64,000 bases of DNA, taken from the NCBI RefSeq assembly GCF_010671565.1, contig NZ_JAABOQ010000002.1:1-64000 (forward strand), written 5' to 3'. The notes below the pieces were generated by a model. That model was not told the origin of the DNA. It was given only the letters and a program-made list of their open reading frames with translations, and searched no databases. This document shows, one piece after another, positions 27,476-35,919 of this stretch. The DNA comes from Spongiivirga citrea (GTDB taxonomy: Bacteria; Bacteroidota; Bacteroidia; Flavobacteriales; Flavobacteriaceae). Positions within the stretch are counted from its first letter, which is position 1. Each line of letters begins with the position of its first letter. The translations under genes and the position numbers were made by a program.

Positions 27476-28300
27476 ATGAGCATGGAGACATTAAATCAAA
27501 CGACAGTAGCAGAAAACGGTATTGTATTTCCTTCAAAGGTAATGCTCGATTTGGCTAAACTGAAAAAGGTGTATCCCACGCCTAAAGGGGATTATGTGGT
27601 ACTCGAAGACCTAGATCTTCAAATTATGAAAGAAGAATTTGTCACCATCATTGGGCATTCTGGTTGCGGTAAAACAACGATGCTTTCTATGATTGCCGGT
27701 CTAAATCCTATTTCTGGAGGCAATATTTCTGTTTTAGGAAATCCTGTAAAAGGACCTGGGCCTGATCGCGGTGTGATTTTTCAATCACCAAGTTTAATGC
27801 CATGGATGACCGCTTTAGAAAATGTGATGCTTGGAGTTAATCAGGTTTTTCCGCATGTTTCAAAAAAAGAGCGAAAAGATATTGCCAAATACTACTTAGA
27901 TAAAGTCGGTTTAGCTGGGGCGTTCAATAAAAAGGCTGCCGAACTATCACAAGGTATGCAACAACGCGTTGGTATTGCCAGAGCATTTGCCATAAAACCT
28001 CAGGTCTTGTTACTAGATGAGCCATTTGGGATGTTAGATTCGCTTACTCGAGGTGAATTGCAGGATATTCTAATTGAGATATGGAATAAGGAAAAAATTA
28101 CTGCAGTCATGATTACCCATGATGTTGACGAGGCCATCTTTTTGGCTGATCGTGTAGTCATGATGACTAGCGGACCACGAGCTAAAATCGGAGATATTTT
28201 AGATATAGAATTCCAACGTCCACGAACAAGAAAATCAGTTTTAGAACACGACGATTATTACGAATACCGAAAACACTTGATCGATTTTCTAGAACACTAA
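27476..28300 (+). CDS. nrtD: Nitrate ABC transporter ATPase (NrtD-like)
   Basis: This is the second ATPase of the nitrate importer, 274 residues long. Walker A is GHSGCGKTT, Walker B is VLLLDEPFGMLDS, and the H-loop is MITHDVDEAIFLADRVVMM. The signature reads LSQGMQQRVGIARA, with Gln for the usual Gly at the third position, as is common in NrtD. NrtC and NrtD would form a heterodimer. The first ATG is at 27476, and a second at 27482 would shorten it by two residues. The porin gene follows 31 bases on. Confidence 0.9.
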   Translation: MSMETLNQTTVAENGIVFPSKVMLDLAKLKKVYPTPKGDYVVLEDLDLQIMKEEFVTIIGHSGCGKTTMLSMIAGLNPISGGNISVLGNPVKGPGPDRGVIFQSPSLMPWMTALENVMLGVNQVFPHVSKKERKDIAKYYLDKVGLAGAFNKKAAELSQGMQQRVGIARAFAIKPQVLLLDEPFGMLDSLTRGELQDILIEIWNKEKITAVMITHDVDEAIFLADRVVMMTSGPRAKIGDILDIEFQRPRTRKSVLEHDDYYEYRKHLIDFLEH

Positions 28301-28331
28301 AAACAAACTAATTTATTAAAACAACTTGAAT

Positions 28332-29627
28332 ATGAAAAAGTTAAGCAGCTTAATAATCCTATTATGCCTATCGGTTAATTATATTAATGCTCAATTTACC
28401 TTAGATGGCGAGTTTAAACCACGAACAGAATACCGTCACGGTTTTGGAAGTATCATTCCTGATGCTGCTGATGCCGGTTATGCGATTTCAACACGTTTAC
28501 GTCTTAATGCTGGCTATCAATTTGATTCTTATAAGTTTTATGTAAGTCTACAAGATGTAATAGTTTGGGGGGAAAACAGACAGCTTAGACCGGAAGACAG
28601 TAATAACTCTTTTGCGATTTTCCAAGCCTGGGCTGATATCAAATTGGGTGAAGGTTTTTCTACCAAACTAGGTCGACAATTATTGGTATATGATGATCAG
28701 CGTATTTTTGGTGCGGTTGATTGGACGCAACAGGCAAGAAATCATGATGCTGCCTTAATAAAATACAAGAAAGGTAAATTCATGATGGATCTTGGTCTGG
28801 CATTTAATCAGGATTTTAATAATCCGGCGGGTTTCCAGTCAGTAGGGAATACATTTAATACGCTAGGGTTTTTCACTTATAAAACCATGCAGTATGCCTA
28901 CCTGAAACAACAATGGAATAGTTTTTCTGCTAGCGCTTTAATTTTAAATAACGGTTTTCAAAATTTTACAGGACCGGCAGATGCTCGAGTAGCGGATGGT
29001 GTTAGTAGTTTACAAACCTTTGGAACTCATTTAAACTATAAAAATGGGAATTTTGGAGCGGCATTTAATGGTTATTTACAAACTGGAGAAAGACAAAATA
29101 GTCTTGAAGTGGATGGTGCGTATTTACTTGGATTAGATCTTACCTATAAAGCCTCTTCGAAGGTTACCCTTGGTTTAGGAGCTGAAATTATTAGCGGAAA
29201 TGATGCAAGTACTGCGGATGCAACCGAGGCATTTTTCCCATTGTTCGGTACCAATCATAAATTCAACGGTTTTATGGATTATTTCTACGTAGGGAATCAT
29301 GCAAACTCTGTCGGATTGACGGATATTCATGCAAGTGCAAAATTCGCATTAGGTGAAAAATCAAGTTTACTTGTCAAAGTATTGAATTTTAGTGGTGAAC
29401 AAGATTTGCCAAGCGGTGAAACTTCACTTGGTACCGAGGTTGATTTGGTATTTGCGAAGAAGTTTAAAGGATTTGGCTTAGCAATTGGCTATTCACAAAT
29501 GTTTGCTAGTGACGGCATGTACGAATTAAAAGGAGTTTCAGAAGATCTTGCTGCAGACAATCAGAACTGGGGATGGGTGCAATTAACGATCAAGCCTAAG
29601 TTTTTGAATACTAAGAAAGTGGATTAA
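28332..29627 (+). CDS. Outer-membrane porin, alginate-export family type
   Basis: The frame opens with a TTG at 28326, but the ATG at 28332 gives a clean signal peptide cut after INA (residue 20). The mature protein is a beta-barrel resembling the alginate-export (AlgE-like) family, with RTEYRHGFG near its start and many alternating strands and aromatic residues throughout. As part of the nrt run it probably lets nitrate cross the outer membrane rather than exporting alginate. A wobble-paired hairpin terminator follows. Confidence 0.8.
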   Translation: MKKLSSLIILLCLSVNYINAQFTLDGEFKPRTEYRHGFGSIIPDAADAGYAISTRLRLNAGYQFDSYKFYVSLQDVIVWGENRQLRPEDSNNSFAIFQAWADIKLGEGFSTKLGRQLLVYDDQRIFGAVDWTQQARNHDAALIKYKKGKFMMDLGLAFNQDFNNPAGFQSVGNTFNTLGFFTYKTMQYAYLKQQWNSFSASALILNNGFQNFTGPADARVADGVSSLQTFGTHLNYKNGNFGAAFNGYLQTGERQNSLEVDGAYLLGLDLTYKASSKVTLGLGAEIISGNDASTADATEAFFPLFGTNHKFNGFMDYFYVGNHANSVGLTDIHASAKFALGEKSSLLVKVLNFSGEQDLPSGETSLGTEVDLVFAKKFKGFGLAIGYSQMFASDGMYELKGVSEDLAADNQNWGWVQLTIKPKFLNTKKVD

Positions 29628-29650
29628 GAAAAACTACAAGATGCTTCAAT

Positions 29651-29687
29651 TGACTGCTATGACCACTTTTTTGGTTGTGGCAGTTTT
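29651..29687 (+). terminator. Probable terminator after the nrt operon
   Basis: A 12-pair hairpin with three G-U pairs (ACTGCTATGACC at 29653-29664 and GGTTGTGGCAGT at 29673-29684) is followed by TTTTG. It separates the importer genes from the response-regulator promoter. Confidence 0.65.
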
Positions 29688-29714
29688 GCTTTAAATCACA
29701 TGTGTTAATTACAT

Positions 29715-29761
29715 TTTGATAAGCTTCGCAGGCTGATTATATTTGTACGTATAACTACTTA
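29715..29761 (+). promoter_or_regulatory. Response-regulator promoter with downstream operator-like site
   Basis: TTTG (29715-29718), 19 bases, then TATATTTG (29738-29745) is a full match to the flavobacterial promoter. Directly after it lies TACGTAT-AA-CTACTTA (29746-29761), a degenerate 7-2-7 site with a perfect left half and 5 of 7 bases in the right half. Lying at the likely start of transcription, it would suit repression by the regulator's own product. Confidence 0.65.
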
Positions 29762-29765
29762 TATT

Positions 29766-30434
29766 TTGAATAGAACCACCATTGTTTTAGTAGACGATCA
29801 TTCGCTTGTACGTGACGGAATAAGAGCTTTGTTGGAAAGTGAAGACGATCTTGAAGTTATTGGAGAAGGAATTGACGGTGTCGAAGCTATAAATTTGGTT
29901 GCTGAGAAAAAGCCAGATGTATTGATTATTGATATCCGAATGCCAAATATGACCGGTATTCAGGCGGTTGAACAGCTAAATAAGTCCAATAGCGGTGTAA
30001 AGTCTATTATTCTTTCAATGCATGACTCTGAAGAGTATATTTTGCAATCAGTTGCTGCTGGGGCAAAAGGCTATTTGCTAAAAGATACCGGTAAGGCGGA
30101 GTTTATTAAAGCGATACATGTCGTACAGGAAGGAGGTACTTATTACAGCGGTGATATCTCGAAAGTATTGGTAAATAATTTGCTTAATCCTCAGAAACAA
30201 GCGACCGCTACCTCGAAAAAATCTGTAAAGACAGACAATCCATTCGATCTGACTAATAAAGAAATTCAGGTATTAGAATTAGTGTTATCAGGATTGACCA
30301 ACAAACAGATTTCCGAAAAACTACAGAATAGTAAACGTACCGTTGAAACCCATCGCTTTAACTTAATGCGAAAAATGGAAGTCAAGAATTTGATGGATCT
30401 TTCGAAAAAGGCCCAAGAGTTTAACTTGGCTTAA
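29766..30434 (+). CDS. NarL-family response regulator
   Basis: The 222-residue regulator has a receiver domain with D10/D11, phospho-acceptor D56 in DIRMP, S84 and K106, all as expected. A LuxR/NarL-type helix-turn-helix follows at about 157-220 (LTNKEIQVLELVLSGLTNKQ). It should be phosphorylated by the NarX-like kinase encoded at 17496 and bind the 16-base palindromes at the nirB, nrtA and nitrate reductase promoters. The start is a TTG at 29766; no ATG lies in frame upstream and the fold needs these first residues. The leader would be about 15 bases. Confidence 0.87.
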   Translation: MNRTTIVLVDDHSLVRDGIRALLESEDDLEVIGEGIDGVEAINLVAEKKPDVLIIDIRMPNMTGIQAVEQLNKSNSGVKSIILSMHDSEEYILQSVAAGAKGYLLKDTGKAEFIKAIHVVQEGGTYYSGDISKVLVNNLLNPQKQATATSKKSVKTDNPFDLTNKEIQVLELVLSGLTNKQISEKLQNSKRTVETHRFNLMRKMEVKNLMDLSKKAQEFNLA

Positions 30435-30541
30435 GTCTTCATTACCGCTATATCGATTTGGTTTACAAGCTTTTTGTAAAATGATAATAAAGCCCTAGCA
30501 TTATTATCAATGCTGCAAAAATAACGACAACTATTACCATA

Positions 30542-30570
30542 TTGTCACTACGTAATAGTACGTAATTTTC
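30542..30570 (+). promoter_or_regulatory. Nitrate reductase promoter with NarL-like operator
   Basis: TTG (30542-30544), 18 bases, then TAATTTTC (30563-30570) is close to the flavobacterial promoter form. Between them lies TACGTAA-TA-GTACGTA (30549-30564), a 7-2-7 inverted site with one mismatched pair. Its final TA is the first TA of the -7 element, as at nirB and nrtA. Confidence 0.72.
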
Positions 30571-30615
30571 TAATTTGCTAATGGAATTTGATAGTGATTT
30601 TCAAAGGCAAATTCA

Positions 30616-33600
30616 ATGCAGAAAAAGAAGAAAGAAAAAACCATTTGTTCCTATTGTGGCGTTGGTTGTGGTATATTGGTTGATGTTGATGCTAAAGGGA
30701 CAATTTCAGTAGAGGGCGATCCGGATTATCCTGTAAATAAAGGAATGTTATGCTCCAAAGGCAAAAATTTGAACTACGTTGCGCAAGACACAACTGACAG
30801 AATTTTGTATCCCGAAATGCGATGGAGCAGAAATCACCCACTACAAAAAGTATCATGGGATACTGCTTTCGAGCGAGCAGCTGCTGTCTTCAAGAGTATT
30901 ATCGCCAAACACGGTCCTGATAGTGTAGGTTTTTATGTGTCTGGTCAATGTCTTACTGAGGAATATTATTTAACCAATAAACTAACCAAAGGTTTTATAG
31001 GAACGAATAACATAGACACCAACTCTCGTTTGTGCATGAGTTCTGCCGTTGTAGGATATAAGAAAACGGTTGGTGAAGATTCCGTTCCCATTTCCTATGC
31101 TGATATTGAGCTCGCTGATTGTTTTTTAATAGCAGGAGCAAACCCAGCTTGGTGTCATCCTATTCTTTATAGACGTCTAGAAGCGCATAAAGATCAAAAC
31201 CCCAATGTAAAAGTTATCGTTGTAGATCCTAGAAAAACGCAGACCGCCGCAGCAGCCGATCTGCATTTACAAATTCTACCTGGAACCGATGTAATTCTAT
31301 TCAATGCCATTGCTCGTTTGCTCATTGAAAAACGAAAAATAGACAAAGCTTTTATCAAGAAACACACAGTTAACTACGAAGCGGTTAAGGAGATGGCATT
31401 TTCCTTGACCATTCGACAAGCTGCCGATAAATGTGGAATTGAGTTTTCAGACTTAAAAAAGGCGGCTCAATACATCGGCAATGCCAATAAGTTTATAAGT
31501 ATGTGGACAATGGGCCTTAACCAAAGTGTGATTGGGGTCTCTAAAAACGTTTCGCTTTTAAACCTATCCTTACTCACTGGACAAATAGGAAAGCCAGGAT
31601 GCGGCCCCTTTTCACTTACCGGTCAGCCCAATGCAATGGGCGGTCGTGAAGTAGGAGGAATGGCTAGTCTATTGGCCGCACATAAGGACTTAGGAAATCC
31701 TGAACATCGAGCTCAAGTGGCAGATTTCTGGGGTGTTGATCATATTAAAAAGGAGCCTGGCTATACCGCTACTGAAATGTTTGATGCCTTAGAAAGTGGG
31801 AAGTTAAAGGCCATTTGGATAATCTGTACGAATCCAGTAGTAAGCATGCCAAATGCCCGCAAGGTGGAAAAAGCACTGAAAAATGCTGCTTTTGTAATTG
31901 TACAAGATATATCACATAATTCGGAGACTACTAAGTTCGCTGATTTACTCTTGCCCGCAGCTGGATGGTTAGAAAAAGAAGGAACAATGACCAATTCTGA
32001 GCGCCGCATCAGCTATCTACCTAAAGTGATCGATCCACCCGGTGCAGCCTTAGCTGATTCAGAAATCCTATGGCGTTTTGCTCAGGCAATGGGTTACGAA
32101 GGATTTGATTATAAAAATACGAGCGAGGTTTATGATGAACATTGCTTGCTGACTAAGAGTACGAATATTGATATTTCGGGATTGTCGTATGATAGACTTA
32201 AAAACGAAGGTAGTTTTCAATGGCCGGTACCACATTCAACACATAAAGGGACACCGCGCTTGTTTGAAGATTTTAGTTTTTATACGAATGATAGAAAAGC
32301 CCATTTTAACCTGCCGCAAAGTTTATACAACACATCAGAAGAGACCAATGCGGAATACCCTCTTATATTAAATACAGGTCGCGTTCGAGATCAATGGCAT
32401 ACACGAACAAAAACTGGAAAAGTGAAACGCTTATTAACTCATATCCCGCAGCCGTATTTAGAAATGAATGCGGTGGATGCTCATCTGCTAAAACTTAAGG
32501 AAGGCGATATAGCTGTAATTAAAAGTCGAAGGGGGCAAGTACAGGTTAAGATCAAGGTGAATTTTGATATTCGTGACGGCGTAGTGTTTCTTCCTATGCA
32601 TTGGGGAAAAGTGTTCAATAACGATTTTGGTAGAGCCAATAACATTACTAATGATGCAGTAGATCCTATTTCAAAAGAACCCGATTTTAAGTATTGTGCT
32701 GTACAAGTCGAAAAGTTTCAAAAACCAAAACAAAAAATTATAGTCATTGGCGCTGGTGCAGCTTCGTATCGTTTTATTCAATCGTATAGAGAGAAAAACA
32801 TTAATGATGAATTGCATATCTTTTCAAAAGAGAAAGATCCTTTTTACAATCGTGTGCTTTTACCAGAGTATGTAAGCGATGAACTTTCGTGGGAATCCTT
32901 AGAAAAATTAAAGAAGGGAGAGGTCGATAAACTAGGGGTATATTTGCATGCTGGTTTAGGGATTACGAATATCGATTCAGAAAAAAAGTTAGTTACTGAT
33001 AGTGATGGGAAGCAGCATAGTTACGATTTATTGATCATGGCTACAGGAAGTCGCGCGTTTGTTCCCAGCGATGTGCAAATGCAACAGCCCGGTCGGTTTA
33101 CGATGCGAGAACGAGGAGATGCAGACCAACTTCGGCATTACTTAAAACAAACGGATCTTCCTGCGGAAAAACAGCATGTTGTAATTGTTGGAGGTGGATT
33201 GCTAGGTTTAGAACTGGCCGCTGCTTTAAAAAAGATCAATATTAACATCAGTATTGTACAGCGTGCGCCTAGATTAATGGAGCGCCAGTTAGATCGTGTC
33301 GCAAGTAATTTACTAGCTGAAGATGTGGCTGAACGGGGAATCAACGTTTATTTTGATAATGAAGTAAGTACTGTCTTTGAAGAAAAAGAAACCAAACACT
33401 CCTTATTGGTCAATTTAAAAACAGGCCGTACTATTCAGTGTAACGCCATTGTATATGCCATTGGTACACGGCCGAATATTGAGCTTGCAAAACAGTCCAA
33501 TATAAAAACACGTCGTGGGGTATTGGTAAATTCCTATTTACAGTCTAGTGATCCTTCAATTTTTGCTTTGGGTGAAATAGCGGAATTTAATAATGCTCTT

Positions 33601-34143
33601 TTTGGTATTACCTCCGCAGCGGAACAACAGGCTGATATTGCGGCCAATTACATTCTAGGTGACTATGGAAGCATTTACAATGGCTCCGTTTTAATGAACA
33701 TTCTCAAGTTTGAAAATCTAGACCTATGTAGTATTGGTATGGTGAATACGCCAAAAGATGACAACAGCTATGAAGAAATTATCTTGATGGATGTCAGCAA
33801 ACGCTTTTATAAAAAATGTATTGTACAAGATGATACGCTGAAAGGAGTTATACTTATGGGTGATAAAAATGAGTTTGCTGAATTTAAAAGACTCATTGAA
33901 GAAGAAATAGAACTTTCAGAAAAAAGGGACGAATTACTGAGAGGAGTTTCCAATAGTGAACCTTTAAAAGGGAAGTTGGTTTGCTCTTGCGGTCAAGTAG
34001 GAGAAGGAAACATCTTAGATGCAGTTACTGGTGGCTGTTCAGATTTTACTTCATTGTGTTCACAAACAGGAGCCGGTTTAGGATGTGGTAGCTGTAAACC
34101 TGAAGTTAAGGAACTGCTCGATAAACAATTAACTACTGCTTAA
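30616..34143 (+). CDS. nasA: Assimilatory nitrate reductase fused to FAD/NAD(P) reductase and BFD domains
   Basis: The 1175-residue protein reduces nitrate to nitrite in the cytoplasm. The N-terminal [4Fe-4S] site has C11, C14, C18 and C46. A molybdopterin-bis-guanine-dinucleotide domain of the NasA/NarB type runs to about 700, with RLCMSSAVVGYKKTVGEDSV and TGQPNAMGGREVGG. From about 705 to 1040 there is an FAD/NAD(P) disulfide-reductase-type module like the N-terminus of NirB (VIGAGAASYRF, VVIVGGGLLGLELAAALKK). A BFD-like [2Fe-2S] domain ends the chain (CSCGQ near 1121 and CGSCKPEV). The fusion puts NAD(P)H oxidation and nitrate reduction on one chain. No signal peptide is seen. Confidence 0.92.
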   Translation: MQKKKKEKTICSYCGVGCGILVDVDAKGTISVEGDPDYPVNKGMLCSKGKNLNYVAQDTTDRILYPEMRWSRNHPLQKVSWDTAFERAAAVFKSIIAKHGPDSVGFYVSGQCLTEEYYLTNKLTKGFIGTNNIDTNSRLCMSSAVVGYKKTVGEDSVPISYADIELADCFLIAGANPAWCHPILYRRLEAHKDQNPNVKVIVVDPRKTQTAAAADLHLQILPGTDVILFNAIARLLIEKRKIDKAFIKKHTVNYEAVKEMAFSLTIRQAADKCGIEFSDLKKAAQYIGNANKFISMWTMGLNQSVIGVSKNVSLLNLSLLTGQIGKPGCGPFSLTGQPNAMGGREVGGMASLLAAHKDLGNPEHRAQVADFWGVDHIKKEPGYTATEMFDALESGKLKAIWIICTNPVVSMPNARKVEKALKNAAFVIVQDISHNSETTKFADLLLPAAGWLEKEGTMTNSERRISYLPKVIDPPGAALADSEILWRFAQAMGYEGFDYKNTSEVYDEHCLLTKSTNIDISGLSYDRLKNEGSFQWPVPHSTHKGTPRLFEDFSFYTNDRKAHFNLPQSLYNTSEETNAEYPLILNTGRVRDQWHTRTKTGKVKRLLTHIPQPYLEMNAVDAHLLKLKEGDIAVIKSRRGQVQVKIKVNFDIRDGVVFLPMHWGKVFNNDFGRANNITNDAVDPISKEPDFKYCAVQVEKFQKPKQKIIVIGAGAASYRFIQSYREKNINDELHIFSKEKDPFYNRVLLPEYVSDELSWESLEKLKKGEVDKLGVYLHAGLGITNIDSEKKLVTDSDGKQHSYDLLIMATGSRAFVPSDVQMQQPGRFTMRERGDADQLRHYLKQTDLPAEKQHVVIVGGGLLGLELAAALKKININISIVQRAPRLMERQLDRVASNLLAEDVAERGINVYFDNEVSTVFEEKETKHSLLVNLKTGRTIQCNAIVYAIGTRPNIELAKQSNIKTRRGVLVNSYLQSSDPSIFALGEIAEFNNALFGITSAAEQQADIAANYILGDYGSIYNGSVLMNILKFENLDLCSIGMVNTPKDDNSYEEIILMDVSKRFYKKCIVQDDTLKGVILMGDKNEFAEFKRLIEEEIELSEKRDELLRGVSNSEPLKGKLVCSCGQVGEGNILDAVTGGCSDFTSLCSQTGAGLGCGSCKPEVKELLDKQLTTA

Positions 34144-34154
34144 ACTAGTGGAGA

Positions 34155-35612
34155 ATGAACGATAACTTACATAGAATTTTACTTAAAGGAGGTGTCACTT
34201 CTCCTGGAGAGTTAAAAGATATCATCAGCATGCTCGAAGCAGCGGGTCAAAAACAAGTGTATTTTGGTTCTCGACAAGATTTACTTTTTCCTTTGAAAGA
34301 GGATGAAGAAGAGCAATTAGAAGGCATTTCAACCTTTAATACAGACATCATTTCGGATCGGCAATATCAAAATATAGTTAGCTCCTATGTGTCAGCCGAT
34401 GTATTTGATATGACTTATTGGTTGAAAGGCTCAACGTATTTATACATTATTGAAGGCTTTGACTTTATTCCTAAATTAAAAATAAACATCACCGATCCTA
34501 AACAGCGTTTGGTTCCCTTGTTTAGTGGTGAGTTAAATTTTGTAGCCTCAGAAAATGAGGATTATTGGTACTTAAATATTAAACTTCCCCAATGGAACAC
34601 GGCTGCTTACTATCCCGTACTTATTTATAGTTGGGATATTCCATTAGTATCAAAAACTATTGAAGATGTGTATGAAGATATTACTGATGTAGAGGAGCTT
34701 TTCTTTATTGTGAATAAGCGCATTGATACGAATAACAAAACCATTGAAAAAGAACTCGTCGTACCGTATCTCACATTTCCGTATTATGAAGGAATGAATC
34801 GAATGGGAATAGATCAATATTGGTTGGGCCTGTATTGGCGTAATAATCGATATGATCTTTTATTTTTAAAAGAATTTTGCAGTTTTTGTCTGGACAATGG
34901 TATCGGAAAGATATGTATCACACCTTGGAAATCGTTTATTGTAAAAGGAATAAAGCAAAGCTGTCGTCCAGAATTAGAACGTTTTTTGGGGCAATGGGGA
35001 ATTAATGTACGTCATTCTCAATTAGAGATGAACTGGCATTTACCAGTTGATGATCTAGATGCTTTAGCACTTAAAAAGTTTCTTGTTAGAAGTTTCGATC
35101 AAAATGACATTAGTACGTATGGGCTGACGTTTGGGATTAGTAATAATCCGAAAAAGCAAACCCATTTCGCTTCGATTATTATTGAAAAAAACAGCCAACC
35201 AACTATCGTAAAAGAATTCGAGGTAAGGCCTACTTATAATGTGTTACACTGTGAAAATTTTGATCCAAATACACAAACGTATATTACCTATGCACAGGAT
35301 ATCGATAAAATTGAACTACCCGGATTATTGATGGAGTTAAGTAAGGCGTATTTCAAACAATTAAAAAATGATCCAACACCGAAACTCACGCAAACCAAAG
35401 TGGAACAGCAGCTAGAAAGCCGCGGAATTTATCAATGCACTCAGTGCTTTACTATCTATGATAAACTAGCAGGTGATTCAAAAGCAAACATTGAAGCTGG
35501 AACACTCTTTAAAAATCTTCCTAACACCTATTCATGTCCGGTTTGCGATGCTTCAAAATCCCATTTTGAGAAAGTACAATTACAAGTTGACTCATTTGAG
35601 ATTAAAGGTTAA
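34155..35612 (+). CDS. Rubredoxin-tailed protein with sulfite/nitrite-reductase-like body
   Basis: The 485-residue protein ends in a rubredoxin domain with C428, C431, C461 and C464, which binds a single iron and carries one electron. The first 420 residues resemble the two ferredoxin-like halves of sulfite/nitrite reductases: VYFGSRQDLLFPL near residue 35 and GIGKICITPWKSFIVKGI near 252 correspond to the repeated TTRQ-type stretches. The CX5C...CX3C siroheme ligands are absent, so it is not a working siroheme enzyme. It lies 11 bases after the nitrate reductase gene and is probably cotranscribed, so an electron-carrier or assembly role for that enzyme is likely. Function not proven. Confidence 0.72.
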   Translation: MNDNLHRILLKGGVTSPGELKDIISMLEAAGQKQVYFGSRQDLLFPLKEDEEEQLEGISTFNTDIISDRQYQNIVSSYVSADVFDMTYWLKGSTYLYIIEGFDFIPKLKINITDPKQRLVPLFSGELNFVASENEDYWYLNIKLPQWNTAAYYPVLIYSWDIPLVSKTIEDVYEDITDVEELFFIVNKRIDTNNKTIEKELVVPYLTFPYYEGMNRMGIDQYWLGLYWRNNRYDLLFLKEFCSFCLDNGIGKICITPWKSFIVKGIKQSCRPELERFLGQWGINVRHSQLEMNWHLPVDDLDALALKKFLVRSFDQNDISTYGLTFGISNNPKKQTHFASIIIEKNSQPTIVKEFEVRPTYNVLHCENFDPNTQTYITYAQDIDKIELPGLLMELSKAYFKQLKNDPTPKLTQTKVEQQLESRGIYQCTQCFTIYDKLAGDSKANIEAGTLFKNLPNTYSCPVCDASKSHFEKVQLQVDSFEIKG

Positions 35613-35731
35613 GTATCGTTTAATGTTTCAATTGGTTATTAAAATATTGAAGGTCACCATATAAATATTAAGCTATAATATCCATTTAGCTGCAACAACT
35701 AAGTTTTTGTAAATAATCGAAGTCAAATCCT

Positions 35732-35761
35732 TTTGGTATTTATACTGATTATCTATTTTTG
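35732..35761 (+). promoter_or_regulatory. Promoter of tRNA-Pro
   Basis: TTTG (35732-35735), 18 bases, and TATTTTTG (35754-35761) fit the flavobacterial promoter exactly. It would start a precursor about 70 bases ahead of the mature tRNA. A 6-bp hairpin (GGCCAG/CTGGCC, 35811-35830) lies in the leader. Confidence 0.7.
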
Positions 35762-35838
35762 CGAACCTTACAGGAAATGGCTATTTCATAAATTAATAGA
35801 CTGTTTCATTGGCCAGGGAACCATCTGGCCGCTCAATC

Positions 35839-35916
35839 CGGGTAGTAGCTTAGTCCGGTTAAAGTGCACGGCTGGGGGCCGTGAGATCGGAGGTTCGAAT
35901 CCTCTCTACCCGACCA
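35839..35916 (+). tRNA. tRNA-Pro (anticodon GGG)
   Basis: The 78 bases fold as a full cloverleaf: acceptor CGGGTAG with CTACCCG, a D-arm starting GCTT, anticodon stem CACGG/CCGTG with loop CTGGGGG (anticodon GGG, U33 and G37 present), a T-arm GGAGG-TTCGAAT-CCTCT, and an encoded ACCA end. It begins with C1, as proline tRNAs do. Its 3' part is repeated 165 bases downstream. Confidence 0.93.
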
Positions 35917-35919
35917 AGG

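Noticed and set aside
35113-35119. TACGTAT half-site inside the rubredoxin-tailed protein gene
   Set aside because: It is a single half-site in coding sequence with no inverted partner at 7-2-7 spacing and no -7 element.
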